Positions 1 to 6,851 of a DNA stretch of 14,802 nt are shown here, in pieces. The notes below the pieces were generated by a model. The model saw only the letters and a program-made list of their open reading frames with translations, had not been told where the DNA came from and did not search any database. A program made the position numbers and the translations under genes. Origin of the DNA: UBA9653 sp014859835 (GTDB taxonomy: Archaea > Thermoplasmatota > Thermoplasmata > UBA10834); NCBI GenBank assembly GCA_014859835.1, contig JACZKW010000024.1, positions 1 through 14,802 of the forward strand. The letters are read 5' to 3'. Position 1 is the stretch's first letter. Every line of letters begins with the position of its first letter.

Positions 1-75
1 TAGCGGGGGTTGGATTTGAACCAACGATCTTCAGGTTATGAGCCTGATGGGATTTCCAAACTACCCCACCCCGCT
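1..75 (-). tRNA. initiator tRNA-Met (CAT)
   Basis: The reverse strand folds into a full cloverleaf. The acceptor stem is AGCGGGG/CCCCGCT, the anticodon loop is CTCATAA (anticodon CAT), and the T arm is GTTGG-TTCAAAT-CCAAC. The A1-U72 pair marks archaeal and eukaryotic initiators rather than elongator Met tRNAs. The discriminator A is base 1 of the window, so whether CCA is encoded cannot be seen. There is no intron. The anticodon stem is TCAGG/CCTGA, so the usual run of three G-C pairs at 29-31/39-41 is broken by an A29-U41 pair. Confidence 0.95.
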
Positions 76-95
76 GATTCGAGCATATATGACAA

Positions 96-105
96 TATAA
101 TTAAA
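96..105 (-). promoter_or_regulatory. box A (TATA) of the initiator tRNA gene
   Basis: The reverse strand reads TTTAATTATA. Its centre lies about 25 bases upstream of the first base of the tRNA, the normal archaeal box A to start distance, so transcription would begin at or very near the mature 5' end. Confidence 0.6.
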
Positions 106-136
106 CGTATCCGTTCCACATTCCCAGGAAACGCGT

Positions 137-475
137 TCAGAAGAACTTGCGTAGGCGAAGTAAATCTTCGATTGAACCTTTGATCTGAATCTTCCGGGTC
201 GCGTACGCTTTCATCGCCCGCAGCTCACCCGACCACAGTTTCGTGAGGGTCTCGGCGCTCGCGATGACGCGTATGTCGGGGTTGTCGGCACCGCCCTTGT
301 TGAGCTGTTGAACGTGTGCGTTCTCGAGGATGAAGTGGTACCATTGGCCGTCCTCTACTTCGACCTGTACGATCTTCCTGAAGCCGGAGAGTTCCTCTTC
401 CAACTTCTTGTCCTCGTCGACCTTCTTGTTGAATCTCTGTATCGCTTCGTTGAGGAGTTGTTCCACCAATATCAT
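137..475 (-). CDS. SCP2 sterol-binding-like domain protein
   Basis: This 112-residue protein is essentially one SCP2 domain, a fold with a hydrophobic tunnel that binds lipids or acyl groups. Residues 1-30 form a charged helix, followed by a strand around VQVEVEDGQWYHFIL. The conserved second half runs from DIRVIASAETLTKLWSGEL to the ATRKIQIKGSIEDLLRLRKFF region, where K-I-x-I-x-G and the ending L-x-x-L are typical. The ATG lies inside the end of rnhB (ATGA, 4-base overlap), which points to coupled translation. There is no signal peptide or membrane segment, so it is probably cytosolic. Its ligand cannot be inferred; archaea lack sterols, so isoprenoid lipid or acyl-thioester handling is only a guess. 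Confidence 0.85.
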   Translation of the reverse strand: MILVEQLLNEAIQRFNKKVDEDKKLEEELSGFRKIVQVEVEDGQWYHFILENAHVQQLNKGGADNPDIRVIASAETLTKLWSGELRAMKAYATRKIQIKGSIEDLLRLRKFF

Positions 476-1119
476 CCCTCAAATGATTCCAGCTTCCGGA
501 GGCCATTCACCATCATTAGGTTTTTGGCTGTGCTCCAGGATTTTCGAGTGTGCGGTGGGCATGAACCCTTCTTGCCGATCCAGTTCTTCATGAAGGATAT
601 CGTCTTCGGGTCCGAGGTGTAGCCAGAGCCTATCGGTTCGCCTATATCCGATTCTATCTCCTTGATCCGAGCATCCCTCGTGACCTTCGCGATGACCGAT
701 GCGGCCGAGACGACAGGGAACAGTTCGTCTGCCTTGTGTCTGGAGTATGTGCGCGCGCCGCATCTCATCTGGGACCGCACGACGCGGTCGAACTCCGCCT
801 CGTTCGCATCTGCAGCGTCCAGGTAGGCTATCTCTGGTGAGAGGCGTTCGATTATGGTGGCGAACACGCGGGCTTCGAGCACGTTCATGGTCATGCTCTC
901 CCTCAACGCGTCTATTTCCTCGGCGGAGACTTCCACGACCTCCACCTTCGCGACCTCCCGTATCAACGGTGCGATGGTCTCGCGTCTGCTCGCCGTGAGC
1001 TTCTTAGAATCCTTCACGCCGATCTTCCTGAGCACGTCCTCGGTCTTGACAGCGACTCCGCAGACGACCAATGGGCCGATGACCGGCCCTCTCCCTGCCT
1101 CGTCCACGCCGCATATCAT
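472..1119 (-). CDS. rnhB: ribonuclease HII
   Basis: The enzyme cleaves the RNA strand of RNA-DNA hybrids and starts removal of single ribonucleotides from DNA. At 215 residues it has the normal archaeal length. The N-terminal signature DEAGRGPVIGP supplies D6 and E7. The other two metal-binding acids are D101 (AYLDAAD) and D131 (KADELFPV). The conserved AASVIAKVTRDARI and GSGY segments follow. The start ATG begins directly with MICGVDEAGRG, as in homologues. A weak A/T-rich element (CCAATATC) lies about 26 bases upstream, so a nearly leaderless message is possible. The 3' end overlaps the SCP2-domain gene by 4 bases, making a two-gene unit. Confidence 0.97.
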   Translation of the reverse strand: MICGVDEAGRGPVIGPLVVCGVAVKTEDVLRKIGVKDSKKLTASRRETIAPLIREVAKVEVVEVSAEEIDALRESMTMNVLEARVFATIIERLSPEIAYLDAADANEAEFDRVVRSQMRCGARTYSRHKADELFPVVSAASVIAKVTRDARIKEIESDIGEPIGSGYTSDPKTISFMKNWIGKKGSCPPHTRKSWSTAKNLMMVNGLRKLESFEG

Positions 1120-1215
1120 AGCGGCTCAATGGCCCTTGGCGTAGATATTGGTTTTCAATCGCATTCGAAGAAGATGCTGGACTGTTGAAACGGATGATCA
1201 GAGGCGAGTCTGCGT

Positions 1216-2829
1216 TCACGTGTCTTTCGGGGAGAATCTGTATCTGTCCTTCGGTATCATTATCTCGAACCGTGCACCTTTTCCAGGGTCACCAGTCTCA
1301 AAGATGGACAGCCCTCCGAACTCCAGTATCTCGCGGGAGAGGAACATTCCGTAGCCCGTATGCTTTCCGAAGCCGGGTCTGAAAAGATTCGCCTTCTCGC
1401 CGAGCGTGAGACCGACGCCATCGTCTTCATAGACGAGCATCATATGATCTTCCTTGACCTGGTGGCGCAGGGATATGCGCTTGACGGTCTTTCCGTGCCT
1501 CTGTGAGTTGTCCACGAGGTTAGCGAGCACCTTCTCGAACATGATATCGGTCATGATCTCCAGGCCTCCGACTTCCGAAGTCGCTTGGATGCCCGATGCT
1601 TCGAGGTGCTCTGCGGCTTTCTCGAATGCGTCTCGCACGTCGATCCATTGTGACCCGCTCACGCCGATCTTCTGGTACTCCGCCGTGAACTGGAGCATCT
1701 GCCGGATAGATTCCGCGGATTTCAAGGATTCAACCACTTGTTTCAGGACCAACGGATCCTTTGAGGAGGTCCTGACGAGGTCCAGCCTACCCAAGACCAC
1801 GGCCAGCTGATTCAGGGCGTCGTGTCTGGTCATGCTACCGAGGACCCTCAGCTTCTCATTCGCGATTCTGAGGGCCGCTTCCGCCCTTCTTGCCGTCTCT
1901 TCGGCCTGGTCGATCTGCCCGCCGATACGGCGGGATATCCTCGCGACCGAATAACCGACGATGATGACCGTGATCAGCGCGAGGAGCGAGGCTGCGAGTG
2001 CAGGGCTGCTGGATGCCGACAGCGCCCTGTTGCTCAACGAACCGGTGATCAGGACCACTGCGACTGACAGTGGCAGGAACACGCGGAGCAGTTTTGCCTC
2101 GACCGAATGGCCGACGAACCTGTTCGTGGGCCAGCAATCCGCTCCGTGGAACGATATGAGAGCCATTCCATACAGTGCGAACGACAGTCCTGAGAGCAGG
2201 GATATCGGCCTCACGTCCCCGCCATAGAACAGAGGGTTGCCGTATGCGTATCCCAAGAGGGTTAGCAGTCCGACGGAGAACACGCCGAGGGAGAGGATGG
2301 ATTCGAGGAAGTTCCTCGCGCCGCATCTCCCGGTGCTGCACAGAGAGGATATCGTGACTGCGCTGGCTGTTATCAGCACGAGGGCGGAAACGGGCGAAGT
2401 ATCGGCCAGGAGATACCCTTCCGATAGTTCACGTCCAGGGTGGAGGAAGACTTCGAGGTCGAGACTCTTCGGGATGATCGGATCCAGCAGGACCCAGACC
2501 ATTATGATCAGCACGGCCGACGCCAAGATGAGAGGTATGACCTTCGGGCAGCAGTCCATGCGCAGATGCACCCGGATGAATACTCCGATGGATAGAAGGA
2601 GCATGGATATCGCGACGCTCATCGTCATCGGCACATAGTCGACCGATACGCTCGCGAGGGCGAGGTTGTTGGTCATCCACCCCACCAGTACGAGTATGCA
2701 GACGACCAAGCAAGTGGCGGACAGCGTGAAGGCCATTATGCGTAACGGCCTGCCTTTGTCCGATGGGACTTCATCTTCCATGGGTCGGGCTTCGTCCCCG
2801 ATCGATTCCAGATGTTCTTGTGAATTCAT
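1216..2829 (-). CDS. membrane-bound sensor histidine kinase (8 TM)
   Basis: This is a sensor kinase of about 537 residues. The N-terminal half holds about eight hydrophobic segments and no large outer loop. It includes a GYAYGNPLFYGG-type stretch often seen in membrane sensor regions of PAS kinases. A short coiled coil (QAEETARRAEAALRIANEKL) leads to the H-box MTRHDALNQL, with H336 as likely phosphoacceptor. The ATPase domain follows: N-box NLVDNSQRHG, G1 EDDGVGL and G2 GYGMFLSREI. The H-box is of the RHD-x-x-NQL type common in archaeal kinases. I chose the ATG at 2829 because GAGG lies 8 bases upstream; an in-frame TTG at 2910 would add 27 polar residues. No receiver domain or response regulator gene is nearby, so the signal and output are unknown. 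Confidence 0.88.
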   Translation of the reverse strand: MNSQEHLESIGDEARPMEDEVPSDKGRPLRIMAFTLSATCLVVCILVLVGWMTNNLALASVSVDYVPMTMSVAISMLLLSIGVFIRVHLRMDCCPKVIPLILASAVLIIMVWVLLDPIIPKSLDLEVFLHPGRELSEGYLLADTSPVSALVLITASAVTISSLCSTGRCGARNFLESILSLGVFSVGLLTLLGYAYGNPLFYGGDVRPISLLSGLSFALYGMALISFHGADCWPTNRFVGHSVEAKLLRVFLPLSVAVVLITGSLSNRALSASSSPALAASLLALITVIIVGYSVARISRRIGGQIDQAEETARRAEAALRIANEKLRVLGSMTRHDALNQLAVVLGRLDLVRTSSKDPLVLKQVVESLKSAESIRQMLQFTAEYQKIGVSGSQWIDVRDAFEKAAEHLEASGIQATSEVGGLEIMTDIMFEKVLANLVDNSQRHGKTVKRISLRHQVKEDHMMLVYEDDGVGLTLGEKANLFRPGFGKHTGYGMFLSREILEFGGLSIFETGDPGKGARFEIMIPKDRYRFSPKDT

Positions 2830-2910
2830 ACTTCCGTCCTCAGCATCCACCCGCGGATTCGTATATGGCTGGACATATGCATTATCTTTGCTGAGGGGGC
2901 ATCCTAGCAA

Positions 2911-2920
2911 GGATTATTAG
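2911..2920 (+). promoter_or_regulatory. probable box A upstream of the zinc-ribbon membrane protein
   Basis: GGATTATTAG is centred about 30 bases before the ATG at 2946. It lies in the gap between two divergent genes, and the spacing suggests a very short leader. Confidence 0.35.
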
Positions 2921-2945
2921 AGGAAGCCATGATTACACAGGCGAC

Positions 2946-3641
2946 ATGATGCAACAGGGCCCTAGCGGTCTCGAGAGCAACACCAGCCCAGAGATAGCGC
3001 TCTTGATCGCGTTCGCCATAATGCTCGTGGGTGTGGTGCTCGCATTAGCTGGCCGGCTTGTGTGGCGGCATGTCATGTCATTCATTGGGGGTATCCTGGG
3101 ATTCTTATTCGGGTTCACCTATGGCACTGCAGTCGGAGGACCAATCATAGGACTTGTTGTGGGCTTCCTGGGGGCGATGATCGGGAGCGCGGTCTTCGTG
3201 TTCCTGATGCAGGTCGGGCTCGGAGTCGTCGCTGGACTCCTGGCATATATTGTATCCTCAACCGTGTTCGACAGCATGTTCATAGGCATAGTGTTCGCAG
3301 GTGTCGCGTTCGTGGTAACGATCGTGTTCGTGGAGCAGGCGATAGGCGTCGTGACGGCGATCGTAGGAGGGCTCCTGGTCGGGATCGGGATGCTGTGGAT
3401 GGAACTGTTCGACATGATGGTAATCGTCTTGATCATGTTCGCGATCATGGTGTTCGGAGCTGCTGTGCAGATCACCATGCACAGGGACGAACAGCGGAGG
3501 AAGAATGCAATGATGATGGCTGCTGCGGCCCCGGCGGCGCCCGCGGCTATGGGCAGGGCATGTCCCAAATGTGGTGGATCGCTCACGTTCATACCCGAGT
3601 ACAACAGGCATTATTGCTACAAGTGCCAGAGATACGAGTAG
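2946..3641 (+). CDS. multi-pass membrane protein with C-terminal zinc ribbon
   Basis: This 231-residue protein has unknown function. Residues about 16-180 are an almost continuous series of seven or so glycine-rich hydrophobic helices, with repeated G-x-x-x-G-like packing (FIGGILGFLFGF, GGPIIGLVVGFLGAMIG). This resembles the TMEM198/DUF4203-type membrane domain, but I cannot confirm that. A charged stretch (HRDEQRRKN) and an Ala/Pro linker lead to a C-terminal zinc ribbon with CPKCGG and CYKC pairs, most likely cytoplasmic. Hydrophobic domains tethered to a terminal zinc ribbon are common in archaea. Two adjacent ATG codons (2946 and 2949) are possible starts. It is divergent from the sensor kinase. 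Confidence 0.85.
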   Translation: MMQQGPSGLESNTSPEIALLIAFAIMLVGVVLALAGRLVWRHVMSFIGGILGFLFGFTYGTAVGGPIIGLVVGFLGAMIGSAVFVFLMQVGLGVVAGLLAYIVSSTVFDSMFIGIVFAGVAFVVTIVFVEQAIGVVTAIVGGLLVGIGMLWMELFDMMVIVLIMFAIMVFGAAVQITMHRDEQRRKNAMMMAAAAPAAPAAMGRACPKCGGSLTFIPEYNRHYCYKCQRYE

Positions 3642-3688
3642 TTAAGAAGCCTGGCTATGCTACCGTCGGGATAGTAAATTCGTCATGG

Positions 3689-3698
3689 TTTATTAATA
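3689..3698 (+). promoter_or_regulatory. box A of mptA
   Basis: TTTATTAATA is a strong archaeal TATA element. Transcription about 26 bases downstream would begin at roughly 3719-3722, only a few bases before the mptA ATG at 3727. No Shine-Dalgarno sequence is visible, which agrees with a leaderless or nearly leaderless message. Confidence 0.6.
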
Positions 3699-3726
3699 GC
3701 CCCGGGTTATCCGACGTTCGACATTC

Positions 3727-4623
3727 ATGAAGCCCCTGGACGTTCAGAACCGAAAGATAGAGAACGGCTTCCGCCTGACCCGGGTCGGCATAACCGGAGT
3801 CAAGAAGCCCGTGGTGGTCCACAGGAACGGAAGGGACAACCATCTCACCGCTTTGATCGATGTGTTCGTAGACCTGCCGTCCACGCAGAAGGGCTCCCAC
3901 ATGTCCAGGAACGTAGAGATTATCACCGAGATGATCGACCAGAGCGTTCGACAGAAGGCCAAGAGCCTCGAGGAGCTGGCGGGAGGCATATGCAAGGAGC
4001 TGCTCGAGAGACATGAGTACGCGAGTTACGCGGAGGTCCGCATGGAGGCGGACTACTTCCTCGAGAGGACCACTGCTGGTGGGCGGACCACCCTTGAGTC
4101 GTTCAAGTTGAAGGCCAGGGCGACCGCCAAACGCAACAACGGACTGATGAAACTGGTCGGTGTGAAGGTGCAGGGTATGACCGCATGCCCGTGCGCCATG
4201 GAGACGGTCCACCACATATTCTCGAAGATCTCGCCCAAGGTGGACGAGCTCGGACCGGACATCCCGATGATATCTCACAACCAGAGGAATGTGACGACCC
4301 TGATGGTCGAGGTGCCCGAGCATGTGGAGATAGAGGCGGACGATCTGATAGGCATAGTCGAGGGCTCGTTGAGCAGCCCGACATACGGCATCCTGAAGCG
4401 AGAGGACGAGGCGCAGGTAGTGATCGACGCGCACAGGAACCCCAAGTTCGTCGAGGATGTCGTCCGAGATATCCTCGGGAAGATGCTGGAAGACTACGCC
4501 GAGCTGCCCGATTCGGTGCATATCACCGTCAGGAGCGAGAGCGAGGAGTCCATCCACAAGCACAACGCGTTTGCGGAGAGAGTGACTACCCTTGGTGAAC
4601 TGAGGGCGGACGATGATGAGTGA
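3727..4623 (+). CDS. mptA: GTP cyclohydrolase IV (MptA), first step of archaeal pterin synthesis
   Basis: MptA converts GTP to 7,8-dihydroneopterin 2',3'-cyclic phosphate, the entry to methanopterin and related pterins; the family is metal dependent and of the FolE2/COG1469 type. The 298-residue length is normal. Family signatures are present: LPSTQKGSHMSRN (50-62), the metal-site segment MTACPCAMET with C154 and C156 followed by H162/H163, SHNQRN with H184, and SPTYGILKREDE (217-228). The ATG has a box A about 34 bases upstream and almost no leader. The 3' end overlaps the start of a HAD phosphatase gene by 11 bases, so the two are probably co-expressed. It is cytosolic. The assignment is secure; which final pterin the organism makes is not shown here. 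Confidence 0.96.
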   Translation: MKPLDVQNRKIENGFRLTRVGITGVKKPVVVHRNGRDNHLTALIDVFVDLPSTQKGSHMSRNVEIITEMIDQSVRQKAKSLEELAGGICKELLERHEYASYAEVRMEADYFLERTTAGGRTTLESFKLKARATAKRNNGLMKLVGVKVQGMTACPCAMETVHHIFSKISPKVDELGPDIPMISHNQRNVTTLMVEVPEHVEIEADDLIGIVEGSLSSPTYGILKREDEAQVVIDAHRNPKFVEDVVRDILGKMLEDYAELPDSVHITVRSESEESIHKHNAFAERVTTLGELRADDDE

Positions 4624-5314
4624 TGATGGCAGGCCGGCCCCGGGCGCGGTAAAGGCAGTCGTGGTGGACATCGACGGCACCCTAACGGACGATTCCAGGA
4701 GGATGAGCCTTGAGGCGATAGCCGCCCTGAGGCGCGTTGAGGATTCAGGCGTGCGGGTCATGCTCGCCAGCGGGAACGTACTCCCGATCGTCTATGCAGT
4801 ATCCACATACATGGGATTCACTGGGCCGATCATAGCGGAGAACGGAGGGATGGTATGCTATCGGCAGAAGGTCTGGATCATCGGCGACCCTGAGGAACCG
4901 ACGAGGGCTTTCGAGTCGCTGGGTTCGAGGACGGACCTCGAGCGGCTCTTCACCGACCGCTGGAGGGAGACGGAGGTCGGGTTGAAGCAGGTCGACGATG
5001 TCGATTCCATCCGTCGGGCACTTGCGTTGTTCGATGTCGAGGTGCAGACGACCGGATGGGCGGTCCACATAATGGAGCGCGGGATGGACAAACATGTCGG
5101 CGTGCAGAAAGCCTGCGAGATATTGCACCTGAGGCCCGAGCAGGTCGCGGCCATCGGGGATTCGGAGAACGATATAAGGATGATCCAAGGATGCGGATGG
5201 GGGATCGCTATCGGGAACGCGGACGAGCGTACCAGAGACGCGGTCGACCATGTCACGAAGGGCGAGCACGGCCTCGGGGTCGTAGAAGGGCTCGAATGGC
5301 TCAGACTCATCTGA
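4613..5314 (+). CDS. HAD-superfamily phosphatase, archaeal phosphoglycolate phosphatase type
   Basis: This 233-residue cytosolic HAD hydrolase has the Cof-like (type IIB) layout of archaeal TA0175-type phosphoglycolate phosphatases, whose usual length is about 225. Motif I is VDIDGTLT (D19 nucleophile, D21 acid/base). Motif II lies in LASGN (S53), motif III is K160 in MDKHVG, and motif IV is GDSENDIRM (182-190). IAENGG is also typical of the family. The known family reaction is 2-phosphoglycolate to glycolate. The start lies inside the end of mptA (ATGATG at 4613-4618), preceded by GAGGGCGG as a likely ribosome site. That overlap makes a pterin-phosphate substrate an alternative worth considering; the sequence alone does not decide. 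Confidence 0.9.
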   Translation: MMSDDGRPAPGAVKAVVVDIDGTLTDDSRRMSLEAIAALRRVEDSGVRVMLASGNVLPIVYAVSTYMGFTGPIIAENGGMVCYRQKVWIIGDPEEPTRAFESLGSRTDLERLFTDRWRETEVGLKQVDDVDSIRRALALFDVEVQTTGWAVHIMERGMDKHVGVQKACEILHLRPEQVAAIGDSENDIRMIQGCGWGIAIGNADERTRDAVDHVTKGEHGLGVVEGLEWLRLI

Positions 5315-5332
5315 GCCGAAATCCCAGCAAGG

Positions 5333-5339
5333 TTTTATT
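5333..5339 (+). promoter_or_regulatory. box A of the 50-residue zinc-finger gene
   Basis: TTTTATT is centred 30 bases before the ATG at 5366, so the message would be nearly leaderless. This independent promoter supports the small downstream gene. Confidence 0.5.
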
Positions 5340-5365
5340 CTAGGCGCGAACGCTATGATACTGCC

Positions 5366-5518
5366 ATGACCATGCTAGGAATGTGTACACTATGCGGCAA
5401 ACCGGCCGCAGGCAGCTGCCCTCTCTGCGGCAAGATGGTGTGCACTGGTTGTTCGAATCCAATGACCAACGTCTGCAGGATATGCTCGTATGGTCGGAAC
5501 GAGAGGCGACTTGCCTGA
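5366..5518 (+). CDS. 50-residue protein with four CxxC pairs (double zinc finger)
   Basis: This very small gene encodes 50 residues, eight of them cysteines in four evenly spaced pairs: C7-x2-C10-x7-C18-x2-C21-x4-C26-x2-C29-x7-C37-x2-C40 (CTLC, CPLC, CTGC, CRIC). The spacing is mirror-symmetric and suggests two zinc ions, possibly in a cross-brace like a B-box or HIT-type finger. A short basic tail (RNERRLA) follows. The gene has its own box A 30 bases upstream and ends 3 bases before the convergent TPR gene. Cytosolic protein or nucleic-acid binding is plausible, but I do not recognise a named family. An ATG at 5372 is a possible alternative start. Eight regularly placed cysteines in an open frame of this size are unlikely by chance. 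Confidence 0.75.
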   Translation: MTMLGMCTLCGKPAAGSCPLCGKMVCTGCSNPMTNVCRICSYGRNERRLA

Positions 5519-5521
5519 GTC

Positions 5522-6010
5522 TCAGAGGACCTTCTTGGCGTCCTCTTCGGTCATGCCAGCTGCCTTCAGAAGGTACTTCAGACCCTTCTTCATGATCATC
5601 ACCCTCGTGTTGTCGTCCATGAACTTCTCCATGACGATGGGTGCTTTGAGGGTATATTCCACGCCGAACTCGGAGAAGTAATATCTCGCGTTGTCCGGAT
5701 CCAGCTCCGCGGCCTTGAGATAGGCCGCCTCTGCCTCGTTGAACCTGCCAATCTCGATCAGGAATGCCGCGTACGACGACTGATAGATCGGGTTCTTCGG
5801 ATCGAGCGCCACGGCCTTCTTGTAGGACTCCATCACATCCTCTGGTGTCAACTTCGGCACGCCTACCGAGGCCTCCGCCTTGCCGAAGTGCGCATCCGCG
5901 CACTTGGGGTCAGCCTTGATGACCTTGTTGAACTTGGATACTGCCTTCTCGAATTCTCCAACCGCGAGCGCTTCCTGCGCGTCCATCAATTCTTTTTCTA
6001 CGCCAGCCAT
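5522..6010 (-). CDS. tetratricopeptide repeat (TPR) protein
   Basis: This protein of about 162 residues has roughly three TPR units at 6-36, 39-72 and 75-107. The markers are paired helices with small and aromatic positions, and the turn residues ADPKCADAHFGKAEA, ALDPKNPIYQSSYAAFL and ELDPDNARYYFSEF. The C-terminal third is charged and ends in a helix (GMTEEDAKKVL). There is no signal peptide or membrane segment, so it is probably a cytosolic scaffold for protein partners. I chose ATG at 6010 because GGTG sits 6 bases upstream; an in-frame GTG at 6019 would add three residues. The stop codon lies 3 bases from that of the convergent zinc-finger gene, leaving no room for a separate terminator. 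Confidence 0.85.
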   Translation of the reverse strand: MAGVEKELMDAQEALAVGEFEKAVSKFNKVIKADPKCADAHFGKAEASVGVPKLTPEDVMESYKKAVALDPKNPIYQSSYAAFLIEIGRFNEAEAAYLKAAELDPDNARYYFSEFGVEYTLKAPIVMEKFMDDNTRVMIMKKGLKYLLKAAGMTEEDAKKVL

Positions 6011-6060
6011 GTGCGGCACCGACCATTCACGCTACTATTGTCCGCTTATGATTTCTTGGG

Positions 6061-6069
6061 GGTATAAAA
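6061..6069 (-). promoter_or_regulatory. box A of the TPR gene
   Basis: The reverse strand reads TTTTATACC, a good archaeal TATA element. It predicts a start near 6037-6040 and a leader of roughly 27-30 bases before the ATG at 6010. Confidence 0.5.
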
Positions 6070-6113
6070 CATTTGCATCCTGTGACCAGTTTTGAGAAAG
6101 AGCTGCGGGGGCA

Positions 6114-6731
6114 TCATTGGGCCGCCGCCAACAGGTCCGCCTGGTCGTTCAGGGCTTCGAGATCCATGCGCGACACGGCCTGGTATGGCTCCTCCATCCA
6201 GTCTACGGAATCATCTATGCCGACGGATATGAGCGGGTACATGTCCGTGAGCACCTCGACCGAGTCGGATAGGCTCACACTCAGGTCGGATGAGATGTTC
6301 CTTGTCGGGCTGGTGAGGTCGGCGTAGCACACGTACAGTGTGTCCGCGAGATCATCGAAGGACGTCTTGAGAGCGGCGAATGTGAGCGCGCGCTCGTCAT
6401 CTGCAGCATATGCGACACCTATGACATGGCAGAGGGATGCTATGCTCTCCGCGGTCGCTTCAGCATACAGTGAAGCGGACCGTCTCCATCCGTTGTCCAG
6501 CGTGTAATCCTTGGTCTCATTGATCTTGTCGGAGAGCCTCGGCATGGAGGATACGATCGCCTCGACCGATGCGCATTGAGTCTTGAACTTGGAGTTCCTG
6601 TAGTCGAGCGCCTGCGTATAGAAGAATACCATCAATATGGAGAGCATGACGATGGCCACGACCGCGATCCCGAGCACCACGTACCTTCTCTTGACCTTCT
6701 TTGTCCCTGCATGTATTTCCTGTTGTCCCAT
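6114..6731 (-). CDS. single-pass membrane protein of unknown function
   Basis: This 205-residue protein has a short basic cytoplasmic tail (GTKKVKRRY), one hydrophobic anchor at about 17-38, and an outer domain of about 165 residues. The outer part is predicted mostly helical and rich in Ser, Asp and Ala, with cysteines in the QCASVEAI, SLCHVIG and VCYADL segments. It resembles the helical outer regions of some archaeal anchored proteins, but I recognise no family. The anchor has no cleavage signature, so it is more likely retained in the membrane than secreted. Expression is probably controlled at the palindrome that begins 3 bases upstream of its ATG. Confidence 0.75.
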   Translation of the reverse strand: MGQQEIHAGTKKVKRRYVVLGIAVVAIVMLSILMVFFYTQALDYRNSKFKTQCASVEAIVSSMPRLSDKINETKDYTLDNGWRRSASLYAEATAESIASLCHVIGVAYAADDERALTFAALKTSFDDLADTLYVCYADLTSPTRNISSDLSVSLSDSVEVLTDMYPLISVGIDDSVDWMEEPYQAVSRMDLEALNDQADLLAAAQ

Positions 6732-6733
6732 TG

Positions 6734-6752
6734 GCCCACAGTTCCTGTGGGC
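6734..6752. promoter_or_regulatory. perfect inverted repeat at the start of the membrane protein gene
   Basis: GCCCACAG-TTC-CTGTGGGC is a perfect 8-base inverted repeat around a 3-base centre. It lies 3 bases upstream of the ATG at 6731 and covers the start site predicted from the box A at 6769-6777. As DNA it would suit a dimeric repressor; as RNA it would hide the initiation region. Which of the two applies cannot be told from sequence. Confidence 0.5.
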
Positions 6753-6768
6753 GAGTATCTGATTCCAA

Positions 6769-6777
6769 CCTATTTAG
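6769..6777 (-). promoter_or_regulatory. box A of the single-pass membrane protein gene
   Basis: The reverse strand reads CTAAATAGG. Its centre predicts a start near 6747, inside the palindrome at 6734-6752, with a leader of about 16 bases. Confidence 0.45.
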
Positions 6778-6797
6778 TCGGGACGGATGCACAATCC

Positions 6798-6805
6798 TTT
6801 TATGG
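6798..6805 (+). promoter_or_regulatory. box A of the NAC gene
   Basis: TTTTATGG is centred about 50 bases before the ATG at 6852 and predicts a start near 6827. The leader of about 25 bases contains a purine-rich GGGGTAGTG that resembles a ribosome site. Confidence 0.45.
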
Positions 6806-6851
6806 CCAGCCTATGTTCTCGAACTCAGTCAGGCTATGAAGGGGTAGTGAC

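Noticed and set aside
2830..2910. TTG start at 2910 for the sensor kinase, adding 27 residues.
   Set aside because: The added residues are polar and show no family features; the ATG at 2829 has GAGG upstream. It cannot be fully excluded.
3655..4761. Long open frame (368 codons) on the minus strand opposite mptA.
   Set aside because: It mirrors a secure gene; the codon bias of GC-rich genes often opens the opposite strand. The translation has no recognisable domain.
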